Assembly: GCA_015060685.1 (NCBI GenBank) | Contig: SUXZ01000005.1 | Coordinates: forward strand, 1-64,000 | Origin: Mediterranea massiliensis | GTDB lineage: Bacteria > Bacteroidota > Bacteroidia > Bacteroidales > Bacteroidaceae | Length of the DNA stretch: 64,000 bases | Direction of reading: 5' to 3' | In this document: positions 8,438 to 16,354 of the stretch, one piece after another | Numbering within the stretch: the stretch's first letter is position 1 | How the letters are laid out: the number at the start of each line of letters is the position of its first letter | Position numbers and translations under genes: made by a program | The notes under the pieces: generated by a model | Told to the model about the DNA's origin: nothing | The model's database searches: none | What the model saw: only the letters and a program-made list of their open reading frames with translations

Positions 8438-11026
8438 ATGAATTTCAACAACTTTACAATCAAGGCTCAAGAGGCGGTACAAGAGGCCGTAAACTTGACA
8501 CAAGCAAACAATGGGCAAGCCATCGAGCCTGTTCATCTGTTACAGGCAGTCATGAAGGTGGGCGAAAATATTACGAAGTTCATCTTTCAGAAGTTAGGAA
8601 TAAACGGACAACAGATAGCCAATGTAGTGGCCCGACAGATAGAATCGCAGCCCAAAGTATCGGGTGGAAGTCCTTATTTAAGTCGCGAAAGCAACGACGT
8701 ATTACAAAAGGCCGTTCAGTTTTCCAAGGAACTGGGCGATGAGTTTGTCTCCATCGAGCCTATTATATTGGCGCTGCTCGTGGTAAAGAGCACTGCATCG
8801 AGCATCCTAAAAGATGCTGGTGTAAGCGAAAAGGAGTTGCGCGAAGCCATCAACGAGTTGCGCAAAGGCGAGCGTGTTACATCGCAATCGAGCGAAGACA
8901 CCTACCAATCGTTAGAGAAGTATGCCATCAACCTCTGCGAAGCGGCTCGCAACGGCAAACTCGACCCGGTTATCGGACGCGATGAAGAGATTCGTCGTGT
9001 GCTACAAATCCTTAGCCGACGCACCAAGAACAACCCCATCTTGATTGGCGAGCCGGGAACCGGCAAAACCGCCATCGTGGAGGGATTGGCTCATCGTATC
9101 TTACGTGGCGACGTACCCGAGAATCTGAAGAACAAGCAAGTCTATTCGCTGGACATGGGTGCATTGGTGGCCGGTGCCAAGTACAAAGGCGAGTTCGAAG
9201 AGCGTTTGAAGGCGGTGGTTAATGAGGTGAAGAAGTCGGAAGGTGACATTATTCTGTTCATCGACGAAATCCATACATTGGTGGGTGCCGGCAAAGGCGA
9301 AGGCGCAATGGATGCCGCCAACATTTTGAAACCTGCCCTGGCACGAGGTGAGCTGAGAAGCATCGGTGCTACCACCTTGGACGAATACCAAAAGTATTTC
9401 GAGAAGGACAAGGCCTTGGAGCGTCGTTTTCAAATCGTCATGGTGAACGAACCGGATACGCTAAGCACTATCTCCATCCTACGCGGATTGAAAGAACGCT
9501 ACGAAAGCCATCACCATGTGCGCATCAAGGATGACGCCATCATTGCGGCCGTCGAGCTGAGCAACCGCTACATCAGCGACCGTTTCTTGCCCGACAAAGC
9601 CATCGACCTGATGGACGAAGCTGCCGCCAAGCTACGCATGGAGGTAGATTCCGTACCGGAAGAGTTGGACGAAATCAGCCGTAAAATCAAGCAATTGGAG
9701 ATTGAACGCGAAGCCATCAAGCGCGAAAACGATACCGCCAAGCTGGAACAAATCGGCAAGGAATTGGCCGAGCTGAAAGAGCAGGAAAAGTCGTATAAAG
9801 CCAAGTGGCAAAGCGAGAAAGAACTGATTGACAAGATTCAACAGAACAAAGAGGAGATTGAAAACTTGAAGTTCGAAGCCGAAAAGGCCGAACGCGAAGG
9901 CGATTACGGTCGGGTGGCCGAGATACGATATGGCAAGTTGCAAGCGCTTCAACAAGAGATTGAAGAGACGCAACAAAAGCTGCACGATATGCAAGGCGAT
10001 ACGGCCATGATTAAGGAAGAGGTTGATGCCGAAGACATTGCCGATGTTGTTTCGCGCTGGACGGGTATCCCAGTCAGCAAGATGATGCAAAGCGAAAAGG
10101 AAAAGCTATTGCACTTGGAGGACGAATTGCATCAACGTGTAGTTGGACAAGACGAGGCCATCCGTGCCGTCAGCGATGCCGTTCGTCGTAGCCGTGCCGG
10201 CTTGCAAGATCCGAAACGCCCAATCGGTTCATTCCTCTTCTTGGGTACAACCGGTGTAGGAAAGACTGAACTTGCCAAGGCGCTTGCCGAATTCCTATTC
10301 GACGACGAAACCATGATGACGCGCATCGACATGAGCGAGTATCAAGAAAAGCATAGCGTCAGCCGTCTGGTAGGAGCGCCTCCGGGATACGTAGGCTACG
10401 ATGAAGGTGGCCAACTGACCGAAGCTGTTCGACGCAAGCCCTACTCTGTCATCCTGTTCGACGAGATAGAAAAGGCGCATCCCGATGTATTCAACATCCT
10501 CTTGCAAGTATTAGACGATGGCCGACTGACCGACAACAAAGGACGTACGGTAAACTTCAAGAATACCATCATCATCATGACTTCGAACATGGGCAGCAAC
10601 TATGTACAAAGTCAGATGGAAAAGTTGAACGGAAGCAACAAAGAACAGATTATGGAGGAGACAAAACGCGAGGTGATGAACCTGCTGAAGCAACACATCC
10701 GCCCCGAGTTTTTGAACCGCATAGACGAAACCATCCTGTTCACGCCACTCGACGAGGCCGAAATCAAGAAAATCGTGGCGTTGCAGATTGCCGGTGTACA
10801 GAAGATGCTTCAAGGCAACGGCATCGACTTGCAACTGACCGACCGTGCGCTTGCCTTCCTCACTCGCGTGGGCTACAATCCGGAGTTTGGTGCCCGCCCC
10901 GTGAAGCGAGCCATTCAGCACTACCTGCTGAACGACCTCTCCAAGAAGCTATTGGCGCAAGCGGTTGACAGGAATCATCCGATTATCGTTGATGAAGAAA
11001 ACGATGGGTTGGTGTTTAGGAATTAA
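8438..11026 (+). CDS. clpB: ATP-dependent disaggregase ClpB
   Basis: Hsp100 chaperone of 862 aa that rescues aggregated proteins with DnaK/DnaJ. Domains in order: Clp N-domain (about 1-150), first AAA+ with Walker A GEPGTGKT at 204-211, long coiled-coil middle domain (about 410-530, rich in E/K/Q), and second AAA+ with Walker A GTTGVGKT at 603-610. The middle domain separates it from ClpA and ClpC. The C-terminal D2-small domain is complete, ending DGLVFRN. It is a single-gene unit with a terminator at 11067-11095. The promoter region looks sigma-54-like rather than the usual housekeeping type. Confidence 0.98.
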   Translation: MNFNNFTIKAQEAVQEAVNLTQANNGQAIEPVHLLQAVMKVGENITKFIFQKLGINGQQIANVVARQIESQPKVSGGSPYLSRESNDVLQKAVQFSKELGDEFVSIEPIILALLVVKSTASSILKDAGVSEKELREAINELRKGERVTSQSSEDTYQSLEKYAINLCEAARNGKLDPVIGRDEEIRRVLQILSRRTKNNPILIGEPGTGKTAIVEGLAHRILRGDVPENLKNKQVYSLDMGALVAGAKYKGEFEERLKAVVNEVKKSEGDIILFIDEIHTLVGAGKGEGAMDAANILKPALARGELRSIGATTLDEYQKYFEKDKALERRFQIVMVNEPDTLSTISILRGLKERYESHHHVRIKDDAIIAAVELSNRYISDRFLPDKAIDLMDEAAAKLRMEVDSVPEELDEISRKIKQLEIEREAIKRENDTAKLEQIGKELAELKEQEKSYKAKWQSEKELIDKIQQNKEEIENLKFEAEKAEREGDYGRVAEIRYGKLQALQQEIEETQQKLHDMQGDTAMIKEEVDAEDIADVVSRWTGIPVSKMMQSEKEKLLHLEDELHQRVVGQDEAIRAVSDAVRRSRAGLQDPKRPIGSFLFLGTTGVGKTELAKALAEFLFDDETMMTRIDMSEYQEKHSVSRLVGAPPGYVGYDEGGQLTEAVRRKPYSVILFDEIEKAHPDVFNILLQVLDDGRLTDNKGRTVNFKNTIIIMTSNMGSNYVQSQMEKLNGSNKEQIMEETKREVMNLLKQHIRPEFLNRIDETILFTPLDEAEIKKIVALQIAGVQKMLQGNGIDLQLTDRALAFLTRVGYNPEFGARPVKRAIQHYLLNDLSKKLLAQAVDRNHPIIVDEENDGLVFRN

Positions 11027-11039
11027 AAGTAAAAAAAGA

Positions 11040-11198
11040 GAAGTTATCTCAAAAATGAATTGAAGAGGGTGTGTCAAAACGACGCACCCTTTTTTATTAT
11101 TGCCCCTTTTGCGTGAGAGAGGATTACACTTTCTTGTATGATGCCATGCTGGCAGGGACTTCGCACTACCCATTACATCGTCTGCCCACGTCTTATTT
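11040..11198 (-). ncRNA. candidate small RNA convergent with clpB
   Basis: A promoter on the minus strand (11205-11234) points into a GC-richer patch inside AT-rich sequence. The predicted transcript carries short nested pairings, GGCAG with CTGCC around a GGG/CCC pair. It ends at the same hairpin that serves as the clpB terminator (11067-11089), followed on this strand by only a weak T-rich run. There is an open frame of 74 codons across it, but it runs antisense into clpB and looks untranslated. Identity unknown; no match to a named RNA family was recognised. Confidence 0.3.
11067..11095 (+). terminator. clpB terminator
   Basis: GGGTGTGTC, loop AAAAC, GACGCACCC, then a run of T. The 9-bp stem contains one G-T pair. 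Confidence 0.85.
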
Positions 11199-11204
11199 CT
11201 GCTG

Positions 11205-11234
11205 CAAAGTTAATAGTATTATTTTTATAACAAA
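11205..11234 (-). promoter_or_regulatory. leftward promoter of candidate RNA
   Basis: On the minus strand TTTG (11231-11234) and TAACTTTG (11205-11212) are separated by 18 bp, close to the Bacteroidetes consensus. No protein gene lies directly downstream. Confidence 0.45.
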
Positions 11235-11321
11235 CAATTAAACAAAATATCTTTTAAAGGACTTATTTTTTCAGCCCCAAAAGAATATTCATTATTCAAA
11301 TCCAACGAATATTCCAAGCAA

Positions 11322-11381
11322 CAAGATAGCAAGAAGCTCATCATTGTAGATGAGGGAAACGACGGATCGTTGTTTAGAAAC
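11322..11381 (+). pseudogene. remnant of a second clpB 3' end
   Basis: Translation in one frame gives QDSKKLIIVDEGNDGSLFRN. It matches the last 20 residues of the intact ClpB about 300 bp upstream ([20 protein letters not shown]) at 12 of 20 positions. No start codon or other ClpB sequence precedes it. The divergence suggests an old or foreign copy rather than a fresh duplication. It is followed by its own terminator-like hairpin, as an original gene end would be. Confidence 0.7.
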
Positions 11382-11387
11382 TTAAAA

Positions 11388-11421
11388 AAGAAAGCCGGAT
11401 CAATTAATCCGGCTTTCTTTT
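11388..11421. terminator. terminator behind clpB remnant and accessory operon
   Basis: AAGAAAGCCGGAT, loop CAATTA, ATCCGGCTTTCTT. The stem is perfect over 13 bp with A- and T-rich flanks, so it can act in both directions. It would also end the leftward operon whose last gene stops at 11544. Confidence 0.8.
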
Positions 11422-11543
11422 CTTAAATGATTCATCCTATATTATGATAATGAACATTAAGCCTTTAGGTGAATAACCTCTTTTACCAGAAAAGAACGTT
11501 TTAATATCCACAAATTTAACAGTACATCAAAGAGTATAGAATA

Positions 11544-12125
11544 TTAAAATGGTTGATTAATTAAAGAATGGAATTCCTCAATATCAGTTGAATTTAATCC
11601 ATTTTCTTTTGCTTGTTCTAGTAATTCTTGCCATGAAGGTGAAGTATTCAAATATTTTCTTTCAAAATAATCCTTCTTCACATATGACATGAAATAATAG
11701 AATATAGGACGCATCTCAATCATGGAAGCTGCATTAAGGTACTCCTCTATTTTGTCTATTGATGGCCTTGAAGTAAGAAAAGCCTTTTTTCCTTGCAATA
11801 GAGATACTGCAGCTAAATAAAACGGCTCAGCATTATCAAAATTATCAGGCATAGCTTTTTCAAATGCGGCAAGAGCTTTGTCAAATAATTTCAATTTAAG
11901 AAAACAGATTCCAATAGCCGTATTAATATCTTTATTGTCAGGGTACTGATTTTCTAAAGCACGATATGCACCTAGATATTTGTTCACCAAAGGCATGGGC
12001 ATCATAGATGTTTGAGATGCCTGACGGATAATTATTGGTTTATCACAAGCTGGACACTCTTTCATAGAAGTATCCACACCGCTATTACAATTTGGACACT
12101 TTAAGGAGATTACTTCTATATTCAT
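11544..12125 (-). CDS. zinc-ribbon and TPR-like protein
   Basis: Cytoplasmic protein of 193 aa. Residues about 9-29 form a zinc ribbon, CPNC then CPAC, with 14 residues between the pairs. The rest is helical with TPR-like repeats around residues 60-125 (YPDNKDINTAIGICFLKLKL, then LFDKALAAFEKAMP). It is the last gene of a five-gene leftward operon, 30 bp after the previous gene. A zinc ribbon next to an SPFH gene recalls the Bacillus ydj cluster, where a zinc-ribbon protein also partners an SPFH protein. A role as an adaptor for the SPFH assembly is inference. Confidence 0.75.
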   Translation of the reverse strand: MNIEVISLKCPNCNSGVDTSMKECPACDKPIIIRQASQTSMMPMPLVNKYLGAYRALENQYPDNKDINTAIGICFLKLKLFDKALAAFEKAMPDNFDNAEPFYLAAVSLLQGKKAFLTSRPSIDKIEEYLNAASMIEMRPIFYYFMSYVKKDYFERKYLNTSPSWQELLEQAKENGLNSTDIEEFHSLINQPF

Positions 12126-12155
12126 TTCATTGAAGTTTTAATTTTTTTAATATAA

Positions 12156-12917
12156 TTATTTCCGTGTTGTTTTTTTCAAGAAGTCGATATCTGCAATTGA
12201 CGTTTTTACAAAACGTTCAAGTTTCTCTTCTGCTTTTTTAAAAGTATCTTTATCTACTGAGTCTTCTAAATTATCCAACAATTCATCACAAGTATTTATC
12301 ATCATATTCAATTGTGATACAGCCATTGAATTTCTTAATACATTGGGAGTAATAAATTGAAATTTTTGAGATAATCTTTCTACTGGATTTTTAATATTGG
12401 CTTCTGTTACATATTTCGTTTCATGATTTTTATATATCTGATTGCAACGAACGGCCAATTGTGACATTTTCGACGAATTAAGTGCAACGATAGCACTTGA
12501 TCCATTCAAAGAATCTTGTTTATCAGAAATAACATTATCATAATGTGCAACAAGACTACCCAACACATACCATATTATTGTCAAAACAGCCAATACACTT
12601 AAATACCATTTAATATGTATTTGCTCCGCCAATCCTATAGTATAAACAAGCATTATAATAAAAGAAATGAATACATAATACAATGACATTCCGCCAGATA
12701 CCGCTTTAAAGACAGAAGAAACAACTGACGTATCAGAACGTGACAAAGACATCCAACCAAAGAATATAAATTCCCAAAATATACCAAAACCTAAATTTAT
12801 CCAATATAACGTAGTTGGTTCCTCTGGCTTAAGTATCAAACAGATTACTATTGTTGCAATGATAACTACAATGGGCATCACCAATTTGGTATTCATCCCT
12901 ATACCTTTATTTGACAT
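12156..12917 (-). CDS. membrane protein of SPFH operon, unknown family
   Basis: 253 aa with four predicted membrane helices in the N-terminal half, including MPIVVIIATIVICLIL near residue 14 and a segment near 110-130. A soluble helical C-terminal half follows (about 140-253), with heptad-like stretches near DELLDNLEDSVDKDTFKKAE. No family is recognised. It begins 19 bp after the SPFH gene and precedes the zinc-ribbon gene. Its AT-rich codon use matches the rest of this block and differs from the flanking core genes. Confidence 0.7.
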   Translation of the reverse strand: MSNKGIGMNTKLVMPIVVIIATIVICLILKPEEPTTLYWINLGFGIFWEFIFFGWMSLSRSDTSVVSSVFKAVSGGMSLYYVFISFIIMLVYTIGLAEQIHIKWYLSVLAVLTIIWYVLGSLVAHYDNVISDKQDSLNGSSAIVALNSSKMSQLAVRCNQIYKNHETKYVTEANIKNPVERLSQKFQFITPNVLRNSMAVSQLNMMINTCDELLDNLEDSVDKDTFKKAEEKLERFVKTSIADIDFLKKTTRK

Positions 12918-12936
12918 AATAATTGATTTTATAGTG

Positions 12937-14220
12937 TTACATTATTGGTGGAGGTGGAGGTGTAGCTCCAAATATACATGCGAGTTCTATACATGTAGAT
13001 GCTGTTTGCCATCCACTCATTCCTTGTTTCCATACATATGTTTGCGCATTAAATGCCCCTTGTTGAGCCAATTGTTGCAATTGTTGAATACTATATGGTC
13101 CTTGTTGCACATTATTTATTAATATATGGTATAAAGAAGTTATTGGCGGTGGAGGAGGTACTGGTGCACCAGATAATTGTTGGGACATCGTTGGTTGTGC
13201 AATTGGACTTTGCGCCATTTGCTGACTATTCACTGGTTGTGCATTAGCCACACCTTGCGCCATATTACCAAATTGATTACCCATTGCTCCACCGATACCA
13301 AATCCCATACCAATTCCCATGCCAGCACCCATCATTTGACCAGCAGAGCCTTCGTTACCCGCAGCAGTTTCCATAACATCAAACTGACGTTCTTGTTGGT
13401 AAGTATAACCTTCTCTTGCGCGTTTACGAGCCATTGCTGTTGACTCCATTTCTGTATCGGCAAATCCTTTTTCGCGTTCCAATGCTGCTATTGCTTGAGG
13501 ATCATTTCTATCAAGAACAATTTCTGCCAAGTCAAAATTAACGACAGACAATCCATAATTCTCGACCTCTTCGGCCAATGAAGACTTTACATAATCGGAA
13601 ATATCATCTAAATATGACATTAACTGAGTAGAACGAATACCCTTGTTGACAAAATCAGTAAGTGCCTTATTCAACTTTCGTTGGATATGTGCTTTAAACA
13701 TCTTATTGATATCCCTCTCGTCAGTAAGGTGTTGTGTTCCTACCACCTCCGTATAAAACATTGTAGTATCAGTTATTCTCATACCAAATTCCCCATTAGC
13801 CTTTATTGGTAAAGTTGAACCAAAATATGGATCTAGTACTAATAATGGCGAAGGAGTACCAAAAGGCATTTGACGATGAGGGCGTTTGTCTATATACCAA
13901 ACTTCTGCCGTAAATGGTGTTTTTTTTCCAAACGGGATATTGATAAGTCTCGAAAGTATAGGTAGGTTCCCTGTTGAAAGCGTATGTGTACCAGGGCCAA
14001 ATACGTCTGCAATTTGTCCTCCTGACACAAATATAGCTTCTTGACTTTGATTAACAATTAAGCGAGCCCCCGTTACTATGTTGTTGTATGGAAACTTCCA
14101 TACATATTCAGAATTCTCACTATTATATTGGATAACATCAATGCCACCCGAGCGTTCTTCACCCTGTCCATCGTAGGTTTCACCACCCGATGCACCGAAA
14201 AGCTTATTTATTATTCCCAT
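12937..14220 (-). CDS. SPFH-domain protein with C-terminal GYF_2 domain
   Basis: 427-aa protein of the SPFH/prohibitin superfamily, in the branch often annotated as virion core protein or YdjI. The SPFH region spans about 30-260, with the branch-typical TPFTAEVWYIDKR. A Gly/Met-rich linker (about 290-325) and a Q/P-rich stretch follow. A GYF_2 domain (about 365-415) carries the marks GPYS...VWKQGMSGW. Poly-proline runs PVPPPPPI and PPPPPIM sit just before the GYF domain and at the extreme C-terminus. SPFH proteins build membrane-associated rings or scaffolds; in Bacillus YdjI recruits PspA. No PspA gene is seen here. Confidence 0.85.
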   Translation of the reverse strand: MGIINKLFGASGGETYDGQGEERSGGIDVIQYNSENSEYVWKFPYNNIVTGARLIVNQSQEAIFVSGGQIADVFGPGTHTLSTGNLPILSRLINIPFGKKTPFTAEVWYIDKRPHRQMPFGTPSPLLVLDPYFGSTLPIKANGEFGMRITDTTMFYTEVVGTQHLTDERDINKMFKAHIQRKLNKALTDFVNKGIRSTQLMSYLDDISDYVKSSLAEEVENYGLSVVNFDLAEIVLDRNDPQAIAALEREKGFADTEMESTAMARKRAREGYTYQQERQFDVMETAAGNEGSAGQMMGAGMGIGMGFGIGGAMGNQFGNMAQGVANAQPVNSQQMAQSPIAQPTMSQQLSGAPVPPPPPITSLYHILINNVQQGPYSIQQLQQLAQQGAFNAQTYVWKQGMSGWQTASTCIELACIFGATPPPPPIM

Positions 14221-14232
14221 TATATTATTAGA

Positions 14233-14664
14233 TTAAGGATTATCAATAATGTATTTTTGTCCACGACATGTTTTTGTTAACCTTATATAGATTTTGTAAC
14301 ACCCCTTTAACAGTCCGTATTTTTTAAGTACTACTATACTATATTCCGAGCACGAAGGTTTACATATACATCGCCGTCTTACTTCTTCAGATGCAAAATG
14401 CTGATAAACTTGAATACAATATATTAAGAACGTACGTCCAACGATTAGTAAACTAAGAACTATTGTAATATCTATAGCAATCAACAAAGATATACCAAAC
14501 CACCGATAAAGAAGAGCAATAAAAGTTGAAACAATTACTATATACAAGAAGGAACACCCCAAAGCCACCTTAATCCGCAGCGAGGGGCGTTCTAACTTAT
14601 GATATAAGCAATAGTTTTCTGCTTCTTTCTCTTGTTCTGTCACATTGACAGTTGACTTAAACAT
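14233..14664 (-). CDS. YidD-like protein with extra membrane helices
   Basis: 143 aa. The C-terminal part (about 85-140) matches the YidD (DUF37) family: LIYCIQVYQ, then CICKPSCSEYSIVVLKKYGLLKG and a terminal R...C. This agrees with the pattern VYQ...CxxxPxCSxY...GxxKG...R...C of the E. coli protein. YidD aids membrane protein insertion with YidC. Unusually, two hydrophobic helices (about 33-80) precede this core, and the tail HPGG motif is absent. It overlaps the upstream gene by 8 bp and lies 12 bp before the SPFH gene, so it is an operon member, not the usual rnpA-yidC neighbour. Confidence 0.78.
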   Translation of the reverse strand: MFKSTVNVTEQEKEAENYCLYHKLERPSLRIKVALGCSFLYIVIVSTFIALLYRWFGISLLIAIDITIVLSLLIVGRTFLIYCIQVYQHFASEEVRRRCICKPSCSEYSIVVLKKYGLLKGCYKIYIRLTKTCRGQKYIIDNP

Positions 14665-15358
14665 TCTTCTTTTCGCGTAGTTTATTCTTTAAGCCTTGAA
14701 TAGCGCGTTCATTTTCGGCAGTTGGTTGCATTGCTGCGTAGAACTTATCACCTGGGACTACAATCCTAAATTTATTACTTTCTACATTAGAATGTTTTTC
14801 TGTACCATCAGGATTATACCCATCAATAACTTCTTCTGTTTCTGTACTTGCAGAAAAACTTGTTACATCTTTGTAATACAATTCTTCAGTACTAGTACGT
14901 TTCTCATCACAATCAAAATTTATTGTCTCTTGATAAAGATATAATTGGGTCGAAGAAAAGAATAACCAAGAAATCTGATAAGAGGAAGAACGCCATTTTC
15001 CATCAGCTCCTCTACGGGCCCACGCCTTATTATAATTAAAATCATGAAAACAGATAGGTTCAATCTCTTTTAATTCATCCTCATCAAGACCAATTTTAGC
15101 CAATGCTTTTGCACGATGATCTTGATTAAGGAATCTATTTACCATAACATCGTATTCATCATCTTTCATACGATGGTCAACCATGCAGCCTTTATCATTC
15201 AAGAAATAACGAATAACCCTTTTTTGTTCCTCTGTACGAGTTTTTTGTTTAAGCACATTTTTAGTAGCTTGAGAATCTGGTGCATGTAAAATTTTGTAAG
15301 CTATAACAGCAATAACAATTAAAATTAATAATACCATAAAATCAGTTAAGGCCCTCAT
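14657..15358 (-). CDS. membrane-anchored protein of SPFH operon
   Basis: First gene of the five-gene operon, 233 aa. One N-terminal membrane helix (FMVLLILIVIAVIAYKIL, about 7-24) anchors a soluble domain. The C-terminal half (about 115-228) looks like a beta-rich PH-type fold ending in a helix (ENERAIQGLKNKLREKK), but this is a guess from pattern. No named family is recognised. It overlaps the YidD-like gene by 8 bp. A -7 box lies at 15441-15448. Confidence 0.7.
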   Translation of the reverse strand: MRALTDFMVLLILIVIAVIAYKILHAPDSQATKNVLKQKTRTEEQKRVIRYFLNDKGCMVDHRMKDDEYDVMVNRFLNQDHRAKALAKIGLDEDELKEIEPICFHDFNYNKAWARRGADGKWRSSSYQISWLFFSSTQLYLYQETINFDCDEKRTSTEELYYKDVTSFSASTETEEVIDGYNPDGTEKHSNVESNKFRIVVPGDKFYAAMQPTAENERAIQGLKNKLREKKNV

Positions 15359-15440
15359 TGTTATAAATTAAGCAATATGAGAAGCGAGAACCCTTTGTTT
15401 ATATCTTCTCTATTGCCAAGATTTATTAAACTTATTTTTG

Positions 15441-15448
15441 CAAAGTTA
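15441..15448 (-). promoter_or_regulatory. -7 box of the SPFH operon
   Basis: TAACTTTG on the minus strand, 83 bp upstream of the first operon gene and just downstream of the small regulator gene. The regulator could act here. Confidence 0.5.
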
Positions 15449-15494
15449 AAAAGACATAACAAGCAAGCAATAGGCAAAACGTGAATATAAATCA

Positions 15495-15725
15495 CTATGT
15501 CGTTGCATGTTTGTCACGCCACAAAAGTTGTTGCTGGGAAAGATCTTCGAAAAAATTTCTATTAAGAGCAGTAGATATACGTGAAAGCAAAGCCGTATCT
15601 ATACTCTCACGATTAAAGATACGATAAATATTGGTTCGATCGCAATTAATTTTCTTTGCGAGCCAAGTAGGTGTACGTTCTTGACGTTCAAGTTCTATCT
15701 TTATAAGTTGACCTATATGTATCAT
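15495..15725 (-). CDS. small XRE-type helix-turn-helix protein
   Basis: 76-aa protein that is almost only a DNA-binding domain. The helix pair TPTWLAKKINCDRTNIYRIF (about 18-37) has the spacing of an XRE/lambda-repressor helix-turn-helix, followed by LLSRISTALN. It lies directly upstream of the SPFH operon in the same direction, separated by about 136 bp that hold the operon promoter. It is a likely local regulator of that operon, by position only. Confidence 0.75.
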   Translation of the reverse strand: MIHIGQLIKIELERQERTPTWLAKKINCDRTNIYRIFNRESIDTALLSRISTALNRNFFEDLSQQQLLWRDKHATT

Positions 15726-15895
15726 AACGAACTGAATAATTAAATCTGCAAATTATCGTTAGAATTTCGAGAAATCAATCTAAAACATTAGAAACATTAT
15801 TGCTCGTCTTCATGCCGATTTTACATTAAAGACATATGATTTTCATGTAATACACCATTTGTTATTTTACCTTCAGTCCCTCAAAGCAAGCTTAA

Positions 15896-16125
15896 ATAAA
15901 AAAGAAACGTGGAACTGCAATGCTACAAACTGAAATTGGAGGTCCTAGGAAAACCTTTACGCACGAATGTAGTAATAGCAGCCCACGCATAGACGTGAGA
16001 ACCACTATGCCATCCTTGTGCGTAATTGAGAAATTTCCTAGGTTTCCAATTCACAAGATAAGCATAACGCTTCTATAAAATTCAAAATGTCTTTATCGAA
16101 TGCCGAAGGTTGTTCGGCTTCGATA
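15896..16125 (-). ncRNA. candidate structured small RNA
   Basis: Predicted leftward transcript from the promoter at 16129-16159. Its 5' end folds into a hairpin (16094-16125: TATCGA..GCCGAA, loop, TTCGGC..TCGATA). Further on, nested arms pair over 120 bases. The outer stem is TTTCCTAGG with CCTAGGAAA plus flanking TTGGA. The middle stem is GTGCGTAA (16018-16025) with TTACGCAC (15957-15964). The inner stem is GCATAG with CTATGC. A T-rich run on this strand at 15896-15905 could end it. Perfect nested arms are hard to explain by chance. It could also be a small palindromic repeat element. Confidence 0.45.
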
Positions 16126-16128
16126 CTA

Positions 16129-16159
16129 CAAAGATAGAGAGTATGTTTGAGAAAAACAA
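16129..16159 (-). promoter_or_regulatory. promoter of candidate structured RNA
   Basis: Minus strand: TTGT at 16156-16159, a 19-bp spacer, and TATCTTTG at 16129-16136. The start site would fall at the foot of the 5' hairpin. Confidence 0.5.
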
Positions 16160-16255
16160 TAGAAAGGGAAAAATCTTGAAAGGACAAAAGAAGAAAAGCG
16201 GGAGATTGTTTGGATAAACAAAGTGAATGCCGTAAATTTGCCCTACGAGGTAAAG

Positions 16256-16320
16256 TATATTTCAAGTCTTGCAATATATATTTCAAGTCTTGGCATTTAT
16301 ATTACAAAACTTGAAATATA
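16256..16320. repeat. three-copy operator-like repeat TATATTTCAAGTCTTG
   Basis: Copies at 16256-16271 and 16277-16292 are identical and 21 bp apart, two helical turns. A third, inverted copy at 16305-16320 differs at one base. The block ends 34 bp before the HU-like gene. It is most simply read as a cooperative binding site, perhaps for autoregulation by the downstream DNA-binding protein. Confidence 0.6.
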
Positions 16321-16354
16321 GAATTGCTTGTAGAACCTTAAAATATTACCAGTT

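Larger units (their letters stand above)
15726..16354. other. 629-bp AT-rich intergenic region
   Basis: No convincing protein gene. An 82-codon frame on the minus strand (16038-16286) exists, but a good promoter lies inside it and it shows no protein-like pattern. The region holds a candidate structured RNA and, on the right, a three-copy operator-like repeat before the HU-like gene. Confidence 0.6.

Noticed and set aside
8438..11026. Several long minus-strand frames inside clpB
   Set aside because: They mirror the codon bias of clpB and match no known protein.
10949..11173. 74-codon frame on the minus strand after clpB
   Set aside because: It runs antisense through the clpB terminator into clpB. 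The region is better read as a possible RNA.
15933..16051. Integron attC-like site
   Set aside because: The arms lack the RYYYAAC/GTTRRRY boxes of attC sites.
16038..16286. 82-codon frame on the minus strand
   Set aside because: A promoter lies inside it, it overlaps a structured element, and its composition is not protein-like.
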